Of a stretch of 62,753 nt of DNA, positions 1 through 7,299 are shown piece after piece. This stretch comes from Flavobacterium sp. (GTDB lineage Bacteria; Bacteroidota; Bacteroidia; Flavobacteriales; Flavobacteriaceae). The stretch is taken from assembly GCF_027484945.1 (NCBI RefSeq), contig NZ_JAIXRZ010000032.1:1-62753 (forward strand), given 5' to 3'. A program made the translations under genes and the position numbers. Positions within the stretch are counted from its first letter, which is position 1; each line of letters begins with the position of its first letter. The notes under the pieces were generated by a model. It was not told where the DNA came from. It searched no databases and saw nothing but the letters and a program-made list of their open reading frames with translations.

Positions 1-25
1 AAGGGCAGGCCACCGGCCTGCCCTT
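1..25 (-). terminator. Hairpin terminator after tRNA-Ser
   Basis: A perfect 11-bp GC-rich stem (1-11 with 15-25) encloses a 3-base loop. It lies just 3' of the minus-strand tRNA-Ser. Any T-tract would fall outside the window, so termination is inferred from position and stem strength. Confidence 0.7.
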
Positions 26-31
26 GTCTTG

Positions 32-118
32 CAGAGAGGAAGGGATTCGAACCCTCGATGCAGTTACCCACATACAAACTTTCCAGGCTTGCTCCTTCAA
101 CCACTCGGACACCTCTCT
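32..118 (-). tRNA. tRNA-Ser (anticodon GGA)
   Basis: The minus strand folds as a class II tRNA of 87 nt. The 7-bp acceptor stem AGAGAGG/CCTCTCT pairs 112-118 with 33-39, the discriminator is G at 32, the T arm has GAGGG-TTCGAAT-CCCTT, and the variable arm is long, as expected for serine. The anticodon loop reads CTGGAAA, giving GGA, which decodes UCC/UCU. No CCA is encoded. A strong hairpin follows immediately. Confidence 0.95.
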
Positions 119-165
119 ATTAAGGTCTGCAAATTTGATGCATTTTTCGGAATAATCAAAATGTT

Positions 166-1194
166 TTAAGAAATCATTTCCCCACGAATAGGGGTTTCGA
201 AGATGGTTTTAAAAACTTTTGGCGCAACATTCTGGCCCAATAAATACATTAATTTAGTAACCGCAGCTTCTGTAGTAATATCCTTTCCAGAGATTACACC
301 TATTTCCTTTAATAACGTACTTGTTTCATATTGTCCCATATTGACACTTCCTCCCGAGCACTGGGTTACATTAATAATGAACAACCCTTTTTCTATCGCT
401 TTTTTTAAGATCTCGATAAACCAATCTTCAGTAGGAGCATTCCCAGCGCCGTATGTCTCTAAAACAATTCCACGTAAATTAAGTGTAGACAATAAGGCAT
501 TTAAAACCAACGCATTTATACCCGGAAACATTTTAATGATCACGACATTTGAATCTAATTCTTTATGAACCACCAAGGATTTCATTGTACTTGGTAATAA
601 CGAACTGGTATTTACATTCAAATGCACTCCTGATTCGGCTAAGGGCAAATAATTGGGCGAGGCAAAGGCATTAAAATGTTCGGCGTTTATCTTTGTTGTT
701 CGGTTTCCTCGGTATAATTTATATTCAAAATACAGACAAACTTCCTGGATCACCGATTTTCCTTTTTGATGTAATGCAGCAATTTGAATCGCAGTAATCA
801 AATTTTCTTTCGCATCAGTTCGAAAATCGCCTATAGGAAGTTGAGAGCCTGTAAAAACAACCGGTTTGGCAAGATTTTCTAGTAGGAAGCTAAGGGCCGA
901 AGCAGAGTATGACATCGTATCTGAACCATGCAAAACCACAAAGCCATCATACATGCTATAATGCACTTCAATAATTTGAGCAATCTCCACCCAATTTTTA
1001 GGACTCATATTCGAAGAATCGATAGGTTGCTTGAATGAAATCGTCTCAATTTGACAATCCAATTGCTTAATTTCGGGTATTTTTTGAAGTAACTTTTTAA
1101 AATTGAATGCTTTAAGCGCTCCAGTTTTGGCATCTTTCATCATTCCGATGGTGCCTCCCGTATAAATCAAAAGAATTTTGGGTTGATTAGGCAT
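166..1194 (-). CDS. ansA: Type I L-asparaginase (cytoplasmic)
   Basis: Hydrolyses L-asparagine to aspartate and ammonia. The 342-residue length and lack of a signal peptide fit the cytoplasmic type I enzyme. The first catalytic motif TGGTIG is at residues 12-17, with the nucleophilic threonine expected at T15. The second, HGSDTM at 89-94, has Ser where most family members have Thr. A third block, TDAKENL, is near 126-132 and supplies the conserved lysine region. The start codon overlaps the end of the upstream acyltransferase gene by 8 bp, so the two are probably translationally coupled, perhaps from the TatD promoter at 3175-3182. The gene runs toward tRNA-Ser with only 47 bp between. Confidence 0.93.
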   Translation of the reverse strand: MPNQPKILLIYTGGTIGMMKDAKTGALKAFNFKKLLQKIPEIKQLDCQIETISFKQPIDSSNMSPKNWVEIAQIIEVHYSMYDGFVVLHGSDTMSYSASALSFLLENLAKPVVFTGSQLPIGDFRTDAKENLITAIQIAALHQKGKSVIQEVCLYFEYKLYRGNRTTKINAEHFNAFASPNYLPLAESGVHLNVNTSSLLPSTMKSLVVHKELDSNVVIIKMFPGINALVLNALLSTLNLRGIVLETYGAGNAPTEDWFIEILKKAIEKGLFIINVTQCSGGSVNMGQYETSTLLKEIGVISGKDITTEAAVTKLMYLLGQNVAPKVFKTIFETPIRGEMIS

Positions 1195-2320
1195 GACGGT
1201 ACTTCGATTGATTGATTACGGGATGGGCATACATTGCCAAAAAACTCTCGCGCATCATTTCATTATTCACATCAATACGCATTTCTAAACGACGTTCGAA
1301 TAACGACTTTTCCGCTTCTGTATACTGATTTGCATAACTATTGGTTTGGTATAATAAATCATACGCAATATAATTCGTAGGCCATAATCTATACGATTGC
1401 AAAATTGAATCGTCTATGACTTGCGCTAGAGCTTGAATTTGTTTATTTGTGTTGTCATTATCAGCACAAATTTGGTCGATTTCTTCATCTAAAATCTTAC
1501 CCACGTGCAAATGAATTCGTTTCTTTTGCCCAATAATTCCGCTTAATAAGGTAATGAAATCTTCATTTTTCTCTTTGATGTAGATTTCTTCGTTTGCTTC
1601 AGCCATCAATTGTGGCATTTTTAAAGCATCGGTAGGGTCGTATTCATAAGAGATAGAAACGGGAACAATTTTAATTTTTTTAAAGTAATGCATTACATTG
1701 TTTTCATCTGAACCCATCGCCAACATTTTTAAAACGCCGCTATGGGTTGCATCATTTCCATCTTTGGTGCGCCCTTCGCGCTGGGCAATCCATACGGAAC
1801 GATTTTCGCGCAACAACAATTGAGCAATGTATTCCGACATGAGCTTCGAACTTTCCAAAAGCTCCCGGGGAGGTAATCCGCGTTGAACGACAAAATTACG
1901 GTTCAACTTGGACAGCGTTTTCAAGAAATCTTTTTTAACCAAATTATCTCCAATAGCCGAAGCAGTCATCACTAAACCATGGTCAAACAAACAAACATTC
2001 AAAATGGACGTATCCAAAATAATATCGCGGTGATTAGAAATAAATAGATAGGATGTATTGGGCTCTAAGTTCTCAAACCCTGAAGTGGTAAGACCATCTG
2101 AGCTTTTTTCCAACACTTTTTTTACCGCTTGGTATGCAAAATTGATTTGAAAATCACGTATCGAATGAGTTCGCCGTAGTTGTTCTTTCCAAACCTCCTC
2201 CTCCACTTGTGGATATGCAAAATTCATCAATGCTTTCATCATTGGATGATTGGAAACTGCTTGTAGCGCAGCATTGACTTCTGCATCGTAAAAAGGACGA
2301 ATAGCGTCAAACTTTTGCAT
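1187..2320 (-). CDS. Glycerophosphate-type acyltransferase (PlsC/PlsB superfamily)
   Basis: A 377-residue protein of the 1-acyl-glycerol-3-phosphate acyltransferase superfamily, expected to transfer acyl chains to phospholipid precursors at the inner membrane. The motif NHRDIILD at about residues 96-103 is the catalytic block; it spaces His and Asp one residue further apart than the usual HX4D, or uses the nearer Asp. A second block, VQRGLPPRELL, and the later VPVSISYEYDP fit the substrate-binding motifs. The frame is open upstream to 2476, but the first 52 codons overlap the TatD gene and look non-native, so I start at the ATG at 2318-2320 (MQKFDAIRPF). It overlaps ansA by 8 bp downstream. 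Confidence 0.85.
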   Translation of the reverse strand: MQKFDAIRPFYDAEVNAALQAVSNHPMMKALMNFAYPQVEEEVWKEQLRRTHSIRDFQINFAYQAVKKVLEKSSDGLTTSGFENLEPNTSYLFISNHRDIILDTSILNVCLFDHGLVMTASAIGDNLVKKDFLKTLSKLNRNFVVQRGLPPRELLESSKLMSEYIAQLLLRENRSVWIAQREGRTKDGNDATHSGVLKMLAMGSDENNVMHYFKKIKIVPVSISYEYDPTDALKMPQLMAEANEEIYIKEKNEDFITLLSGIIGQKKRIHLHVGKILDEEIDQICADNDNTNKQIQALAQVIDDSILQSYRLWPTNYIAYDLLYQTNSYANQYTEAEKSLFERRLEMRIDVNNEMMRESFLAMYAHPVINQSKYRHA

Positions 2321-2384
2321 GTATTCGAGTTTGATTAGGATAACAAAAGAACAAAAAAATAATGACTTTTTGGGGTAATCGCTT

Positions 2385-3164
2385 TTATATTCCGAAGATA
2401 TTTTTTGAATTATTGGTCGTTTTTGCCGCAATTTCCTCAACAGTGCAGCCGTAGACTTCGGCAAGTTTTTGGGCAACCAAAAGTGTGTAACTGCTTTCGT
2501 TTCGTTTCCCTCGATAAGGAACCGGAGCTAAATAGGGTGCATCCGTCTCTAAAACAATATGATCCAAATCAATTTGATTCAAATACTGATCTATTTTTCC
2601 ATTTTTAAATGTTACAACACCTCCAATACCTAATTTCATTCCAAGTGCAATGGCGCGTTTTGCTTGATCAAAATCCCCAGTAAAACAATGGAAAATACCA
2701 AATAATTCTTTAGAATATTCGCTTTCTAAAACGGCGAACACTTCGTCAAAGGCATCGCGACAATGAATGTTAATGGGCAAGTTCATTGCTTTTGCCCATT
2801 TCATTTGCCTGCGAAAGGCTTCTTGTTGGATCGCCAAAGTTGTTTTGTCCCAATACAAATCAATCCCGATTTCACCCACAGCATAATACCGATGCGATTG
2901 CAACTGTTGGTATACCCATTCCAATTCTTGTTCAAATGAATCGGGTTTAACATAACACGGATGCAGTCCCATCATTAAAAAAACGTTCTCAGGGTATTGC
3001 GCTTCCAAGTCCAACATTTGTTGGGTATAGGATGAATCAATCGAAGGCACAAACAATCGATTTACACCCGCAGCAAATGCACGCTGCATCATCGCTTCAC
3101 GTTCATTCCCAAATTCTTCAGAATACAAATGGGTGTGGGTGTCGGTTAGTATCATTTTATGCAA
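2385..3164 (-). CDS. TatD-family metal-dependent hydrolase (DNase)
   Basis: A 259-residue amidohydrolase-fold protein. Metal-binding motif THTHL has H10 and H12, followed by GEIGIDLYWD, INIHCRD, FHCFTGDF and ETDAPYLAPV, which together are the full TatD set. Family members act as 3'-5' exonucleases or DNA-repair nucleases; the substrate here is not shown by sequence. The length is typical (255-265). Translation may start at this ATG or at the one three codons in (MILTDTHTH), which would leave a longer leader after the -7 box at 3175-3182. It is probably the first gene of a minus-strand operon with the acyltransferase and ansA. Confidence 0.92.
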   Translation of the reverse strand: MHKMILTDTHTHLYSEEFGNEREAMMQRAFAAGVNRLFVPSIDSSYTQQMLDLEAQYPENVFLMMGLHPCYVKPDSFEQELEWVYQQLQSHRYYAVGEIGIDLYWDKTTLAIQQEAFRRQMKWAKAMNLPINIHCRDAFDEVFAVLESEYSKELFGIFHCFTGDFDQAKRAIALGMKLGIGGVVTFKNGKIDQYLNQIDLDHIVLETDAPYLAPVPYRGKRNESSYTLLVAQKLAEVYGCTVEEIAAKTTNNSKNIFGI

Positions 3165-3174
3165 ATTAATATAG

Positions 3175-3182
3175 CAAAGTTA
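3175..3182 (-). promoter_or_regulatory. Putative -7 box for the TatD operon
   Basis: On the minus strand this reads TAACTTTG, an exact match to the Bacteroidota -7 consensus TAnnTTTG, 11-18 bases upstream of the TatD start. I see no well-spaced -33 TTG, so confidence is moderate. Confidence 0.5.
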
Positions 3183-3249
3183 CTATCTTTACCTTTAATT
3201 AGCCCGATTTCAACTTATTTTCAATCAATTCTTTGGTATACTCAATGTA

Positions 3250-3954
3250 ATGCGCATTTTAATTGTACTTCTCCTTTGGATTTCCTCATTATCACTTACT
3301 CCCAAAGAGTATTCCCAAGAAAAATCTACCAATAAGTATGTATGGGATTTTAATACCCTTGAGCAGTGGAAGGATGATTCACAGCAAACCAACGGGAAAA
3401 AAAATTACACCCTTTTGGATAATGGATGTCTAAAATTATTTACCCATCCAAAAACAACGGAACGTTCAAAAATAAAGTCCGTACAATCCTTTACTACGGG
3501 CACCTATACTTGGAAAATTTTTATCCCAGAAATCGGCAAAGGAGACAACACCAGTATTGGCGCATTCTTATATTTTGATGATACGCATGAATTGGATTTC
3601 GAAATTGGGTATGGTACAAAAGCGATTCGAAAAGCGATGCAGTTCCAGAGCGATGAGTTGCTGGTTATTATGACTTCCCAAGGTTTTCCTAATTGTTCTA
3701 AAAGAGTAAAAATTATTCGTAATCAGTGGTATGAATTTAGTCTAACGCTCAAAAAAGGATTGAATAACGAACTATTGGCGGTTTGGAAAATAAACCAGAC
3801 CCCTAAATTTTCTACGGTTTTACACTATAAAAAAAAGATATCCTTTCCGATATATTGTAGTGTTGAAAACCTATCATTTATGGGTGATCATATGCCTAAC
3901 CGGATGAACTATGCGCTTTTTGACTATGTTAAATTTGAATCCAATACCAAATGA
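3250..3954 (+). CDS. Secreted ConA-like / GH16-like beta-sandwich protein
   Basis: A 234-residue protein with an N-terminal signal peptide (hydrophobic residues about 2-17), so probably periplasmic or secreted. The middle carries HELDFEIGYG, which matches the GH16 glucanase signature ExDxE, preceded by a segment (GTYTWKIFIP...SIGAFLYF) typical of the concanavalin-like jellyroll of that clan. The remaining sequence is not close to any laminarinase or agarase I know, so it may be a catalytic glycan hydrolase or a binding-only relative. Its stop overlaps the next start as ATGA, suggesting coupling to the aspartic protease gene. Function is otherwise unassigned. Confidence 0.7.
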   Translation: MRILIVLLLWISSLSLTPKEYSQEKSTNKYVWDFNTLEQWKDDSQQTNGKKNYTLLDNGCLKLFTHPKTTERSKIKSVQSFTTGTYTWKIFIPEIGKGDNTSIGAFLYFDDTHELDFEIGYGTKAIRKAMQFQSDELLVIMTSQGFPNCSKRVKIIRNQWYEFSLTLKKGLNNELLAVWKINQTPKFSTVLHYKKKISFPIYCSVENLSFMGDHMPNRMNYALFDYVKFESNTK

Positions 3955-4406
3955 CATCATTAATCACGTTTTTTAAAAACACCAAATACAAGCGTATTTC
4001 CTTTTCCCTAAGTAAAACCCAGCACTTGTTGATTACTGCCAAAGTTAATGGAGTGAAAGGGCGTTTTATTTTAGATACAGGGGCCAGCAATAGCTGCATT
4101 GGAGTTGAAGGTGTCGAAAAATTTATGCTACAGACACTCCCTACGCACACCAAAGCAGCTGGAGCAGGAGCAATTGGGATGCCTACCGAACAATCGCTCC
4201 ATAATGAACTGAAAATCGGTCGCTGGAAAAACAAAAATTTTGCTTTTGTAGTATTTGACCTTACCCATGTCAACACCGCTTTAAACCAATATAAAGTCAA
4301 ACCCGTAGATGGTATAATTGGTGCCGATGTGTTATTGGCTGGTAATGCAATAATTGATTATGCTAACTATAGTTTATTCTTGCATTGCGAACGTTTTCTT
4401 TCGTAA
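3951..4406 (+). CDS. Retropepsin-like aspartic protease
   Basis: A 151-residue clan AA single-domain protease-like protein. The active-site motif LDTGAS is at residues 41-46 with D42 as the predicted catalytic aspartate, and [10 protein letters not shown] near residue 125 is the second hallmark block (hydrophobic-hydrophobic-Gly). Such small retropepsins work as dimers; their bacterial substrates are unknown. I see no signal peptide. The start overlaps the stop of the upstream secreted protein by ATGA, and its 3' end overlaps the convergent MFS gene by 33 bp. Confidence 0.8.
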   Translation: MTSLITFFKNTKYKRISFSLSKTQHLLITAKVNGVKGRFILDTGASNSCIGVEGVEKFMLQTLPTHTKAAGAGAIGMPTEQSLHNELKIGRWKNKNFAFVVFDLTHVNTALNQYKVKPVDGIIGADVLLAGNAIIDYANYSLFLHCERFLS

Positions 4407-5603
4407 AACTACAAACGAAACTATAGTACTTACCATCATTAAAATTCCACCCAAGATAAACGGGGCTCCAGCAAACTGAAACGGGGCTTCTTTATGGGTA
4501 AAGAAGTAAAAAAGTGAAGTCATCATCGGCGGACCCACAATGGCCGAAGCACTCATCAAACTCGATAATGTACCTTGGATTTCGCCTTGTTCATTGGCAG
4601 GCACTTTACTTGAAATAACCGATTGCATGGCGGGACCCGCAATTCCGCCCAAACAATACGGAATTAAAAACACAAAGAGCATCCAACTTTCGGTTGCAAA
4701 AGCAAACAAAAACATACCAAGGGTATACAACGCATTGCCCAAATAAATACTTCGCTCGTTACCCAATTTCGGATTAATCCATCGAATCAAGCCCCCTTGA
4801 ACTAAACCAACTAAAAGTCCGATTACCCCCAGCGATATCCCTATCATTCGTTCTTGCCAACTAAATTTATACATGGTAAAGAAACTCCAATTGCTATGTA
4901 CTGCATGGGAAGCGACATATAACAAAAACATCGAAAACACCAACGGAATCAACACGGGATACTTGCGTAAATTTAAAAATGCACCTATCGGATTGGCACG
5001 TTTTAGGCTAAAAGCTCGGCGATTTTCGGGAGCTAAGGATTCGGGCAAAATAAAGTAACCATATAGAAAATTCAACAAACATAATACCGCAGCGGCATAA
5101 AAAGGAACCCGGGAACCGTATGCACCTAAAAACCCACCAAGTACAGGACCAATAATAAATCCCAATCCAAAGGCAGCGCCAATCATTCCAAAGTTTTTCG
5201 CCCGATTTTCAGGCGTACTCACATCCGCAATGTAGGCCGAAGCCGTCGTAATGCTCGCCCCTGTTAATCCGGCAATAATACGCCCAATAAACAACCAAGT
5301 GATGGTAGGTGCAAAAGCCAACAACAAATAATCCATCGAAAAAGCAAAAAGCGACACTAAAATAATGGGGCGACGCCCAAATTTATCACTTAAATTTCCA
5401 ACTAACGGTGCACAAACAAACTGCGTAATGGCATAGGCGAAAGTCAGCCAACCTCCAATTTTCGAGGCTTCACTAACATCGCCATTGATCAATTCTTGGA
5501 TTAATTTTGGAATTACCGGAATGATAATTCCCCATCCCGTAATATCGATGAGCATGGTTATGAAAATAAATCCAATAGCGGCTGATTTTGTTTTTTGCAT
5601 CAT
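4374..5603 (-). CDS. MFS transporter, 12-TM multidrug/TetA-type exporter family
   Basis: About 409 residues with 12 hydrophobic segments. The cytoplasmic motif A appears as [12 protein letters not shown] between TM2 and TM3, and the TM5 antiporter motif C region as [12 protein letters not shown]. It belongs to the drug:H+ antiporter branch that includes TetA, but nothing proves tetracycline as substrate. The frame stays open to 5639, but the first 12 codons come from an intergenic repeat (5618-5745), so I start at the ATG pair at 5598-5603. The gene is convergent with the retropepsin gene and stands alone; no dedicated regulator is adjacent. Confidence 0.85.
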   Translation of the reverse strand: MMQKTKSAAIGFIFITMLIDITGWGIIIPVIPKLIQELINGDVSEASKIGGWLTFAYAITQFVCAPLVGNLSDKFGRRPIILVSLFAFSMDYLLLAFAPTITWLFIGRIIAGLTGASITTASAYIADVSTPENRAKNFGMIGAAFGLGFIIGPVLGGFLGAYGSRVPFYAAAVLCLLNFLYGYFILPESLAPENRRAFSLKRANPIGAFLNLRKYPVLIPLVFSMFLLYVASHAVHSNWSFFTMYKFSWQERMIGISLGVIGLLVGLVQGGLIRWINPKLGNERSIYLGNALYTLGMFLFAFATESWMLFVFLIPYCLGGIAGPAMQSVISSKVPANEQGEIQGTLSSLMSASAIVGPPMMTSLFYFFTHKEAPFQFAGAPFILGGILMMVSTIVSFVVLRKKTFAMQE

Positions 5604-5617
5604 TTTTTGATTTTGGG

Positions 5618-5745
5618 CGTGCCCCCACCTAACGTTCATTGTTAATTTATCGCAAATTTTGGCGGTGGGGTCGCGCTATCCGCAGTATCTGCCTGCCTAA
5701 CGTTGGGCAGGATACTTTGCTTCTATCGCTCACGCAACTGCAAAG
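5618..5745. repeat. Flavobacterial-type intergenic repeat
   Basis: Nested palindromic DNA between the MFS gene and the odh terminator. An outer arm CCCCACC (5622-5628) faces GGTGGGG (5664-5670), followed by the phrase GTCGCGCTATCCGC, a second interrupted inverted repeat (5684-5716, cctgcc facing ggcagg), and CTTCTATCGCTCACGC (5720-5735). Phrases of this type recur between genes in Flavobacterium genomes as I remember them. Only one copy is in this window, so the repeat status rests on that recollection. It also supplies the spurious upstream codons of the MFS frame. Confidence 0.55.
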
Positions 5746-5828
5746 AAAAGAAAATTAGAGTTATAAATAGTGTAGGGTAATACAAACCTTTGTGGGTTTA
5801 AATTGAAAGCTAATTTAATACGCATAAA

Positions 5829-5856
5829 AAATCCCAAACCTTTCCGTTTGGGATTT
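5829..5856 (-). terminator. Rho-independent terminator of odhB
   Basis: An 11-bp perfect stem (5829-5839 with 5846-5856) with a 6-base loop lies 38 bp after the odhB stop. On the minus strand the stem is followed by a T-rich run. Confidence 0.85.
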
Positions 5857-5893
5857 CCATCTATAGAGGCGCCTCATCAGAGGACGTTAAAAA

Positions 5894-7108
5894 CTATAGT
5901 TCTAATGCTTTTCTGGGGTTATCTCCCATTAAGATGGTAGCGGGATTTTCTAGCGCTTCTTTAACAGCAACTAAGAAACCTACTGATTCGCGACCGTCGA
6001 TAATACGGTGGTCATACGATAATGCAACATACATTACGGGTGCAATAACTATTTGTCCATCGCGCACAATAGGACGATCAACTACGTTGTGCATACCTAA
6101 AATACCCGATTGAGGTGGGTTTATAATGGGTGTACTTAACATACTTCCAAAAACACCCCCATTGGAAATGGTAAAGGTTCCTCCCGTCATTTCATCAACC
6201 GTAATTTGACCATCACGCGCGCGTAACGCCAAACGTTTGATTTCGGCTTCTACACCACGAAACGACAAGGTCTCAGCGTTTCGAACAACAGGAACCATTA
6301 ATCCTTTAGGTCCAGAAACTGCAACCGAAATATCACAGAAATTATACGATACTTTCTCTTGACCGTCAATCATAGAGTTTACATCGGGATAAAGCTGAAG
6401 TGCTCGGGTTACCGCTTTGGTAAAGAATGACATAAAGCCCAATCCTAAACCGTGTTTATTTTTAAACTCTTCTTTAAATTGATCGCGCAATGCATAGATA
6501 TTGGTCATATCGACTTCATTAAACGTAGTCAACATCGCTGTTTCATTTTTTGCCGCTACTAAACGCTCGGCAACTTTACGGCGTAACATTGACAATTTAG
6601 TACGTTCAGAACCACGGTTACCCCCCGTAGGTGTTCCCATTGAAGGCACAGCATTCATTGCGTCTTCTTTGGTAATTCGTCCTCCTTTACCTGTACCTAC
6701 AATATCCGAAGGTTGTATATTCTTTTCTTCTAAAATTTTTCGTGCTGCAGGCGAAGGTGTTTGGGCCGCATATGTAGCTTCTGGAGCAGGAGCAGTTTTA
6801 GGAGCTTCGGCTACCGGTTTTGCTTCTACTTTTACGGGGGTAGCTACAGGTGCGCCTCCTTCTGGTTTGGCTGCTGCAGTATCAATAAGACAAACTACTG
6901 CACCAACAGCAACGGCGTCTCCTTCAGCAGCTTTTAAGGTGATAATTCCACTAGCCTCTGCCGGTAATTCCAACGTGGCTTTGTCTGAGTCAACCTCAGC
7001 AATCGCTTGGTCTTTCTCTACATAATCACCATCTTGAACTAACCATGTAGCGATTTCTACTTCTTTAATGGACTCCCCTGGAGAGGGAACCTTCATTTCT
7101 AAAATCAT
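5894..7108 (-). CDS. odhB: 2-oxoglutarate dehydrogenase E2 (dihydrolipoyl succinyltransferase)
   Basis: A 404-residue E2 core subunit that moves the succinyl group from lipoate to CoA in the TCA cycle. Domains in order: one lipoyl domain (about 1-77) with the lipoylated lysine K43 in the motif DSDKAT; an Ala/Pro-rich linker (about 78-115); the peripheral subunit-binding domain (about 116-152, with KGGRITKED); and the catalytic acyltransferase domain to the end, with HRIIDG carrying H367 and D371. One lipoyl domain and this size favour the 2-oxoglutarate rather than the pyruvate complex, as does the adjacent E1. The gene lies 191 bp downstream of odhA on the same strand and ends in a terminator. 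The E3 subunit is not in the window. Confidence 0.95.
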   Translation of the reverse strand: MILEMKVPSPGESIKEVEIATWLVQDGDYVEKDQAIAEVDSDKATLELPAEASGIITLKAAEGDAVAVGAVVCLIDTAAAKPEGGAPVATPVKVEAKPVAEAPKTAPAPEATYAAQTPSPAARKILEEKNIQPSDIVGTGKGGRITKEDAMNAVPSMGTPTGGNRGSERTKLSMLRRKVAERLVAAKNETAMLTTFNEVDMTNIYALRDQFKEEFKNKHGLGLGFMSFFTKAVTRALQLYPDVNSMIDGQEKVSYNFCDISVAVSGPKGLMVPVVRNAETLSFRGVEAEIKRLALRARDGQITVDEMTGGTFTISNGGVFGSMLSTPIINPPQSGILGMHNVVDRPIVRDGQIVIAPVMYVALSYDHRIIDGRESVGFLVAVKEALENPATILMGDNPRKALEL

Positions 7109-7190
7109 AGTTGTTTATATTTTAGTTTATTTTATTTCTTGTTTTTGATGATTTTATACCTGACAGCTAATGGCTATCCTTCTTATAATT

Positions 7191-7229
7191 TCAAATACCT
7201 GGTGAGGCTACTTTTATTTCTAAAATCAA
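7191..7229 (-). pseudogene. Decayed duplicate of the odhB 5' end
   Basis: In the odhA-odhB gap the minus strand reads TTG then ILEIKVASPGI and a stop. The true odhB start reads ATG then ILEMKVPSPGE. About 26 of 33 bases match at this offset of roughly 120 bp. This looks like a partial tandem duplicate or the remnant of another lipoyl-domain gene start. It has no likely product. Confidence 0.45.
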
Positions 7230-7299
7230 ATTCTATTTTATAATAGTTTCAACAATCACGTTTTAAGTTAACTTTAAACCTTAAACTTGAAGCAACGTA

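Noticed and set aside
4374..5603. Calling the MFS gene a tetracycline-resistance determinant
   Set aside because: The fold and motif A fit the TetA branch, but the same features occur in many drug exporters and there is no TetR-type regulator adjacent.
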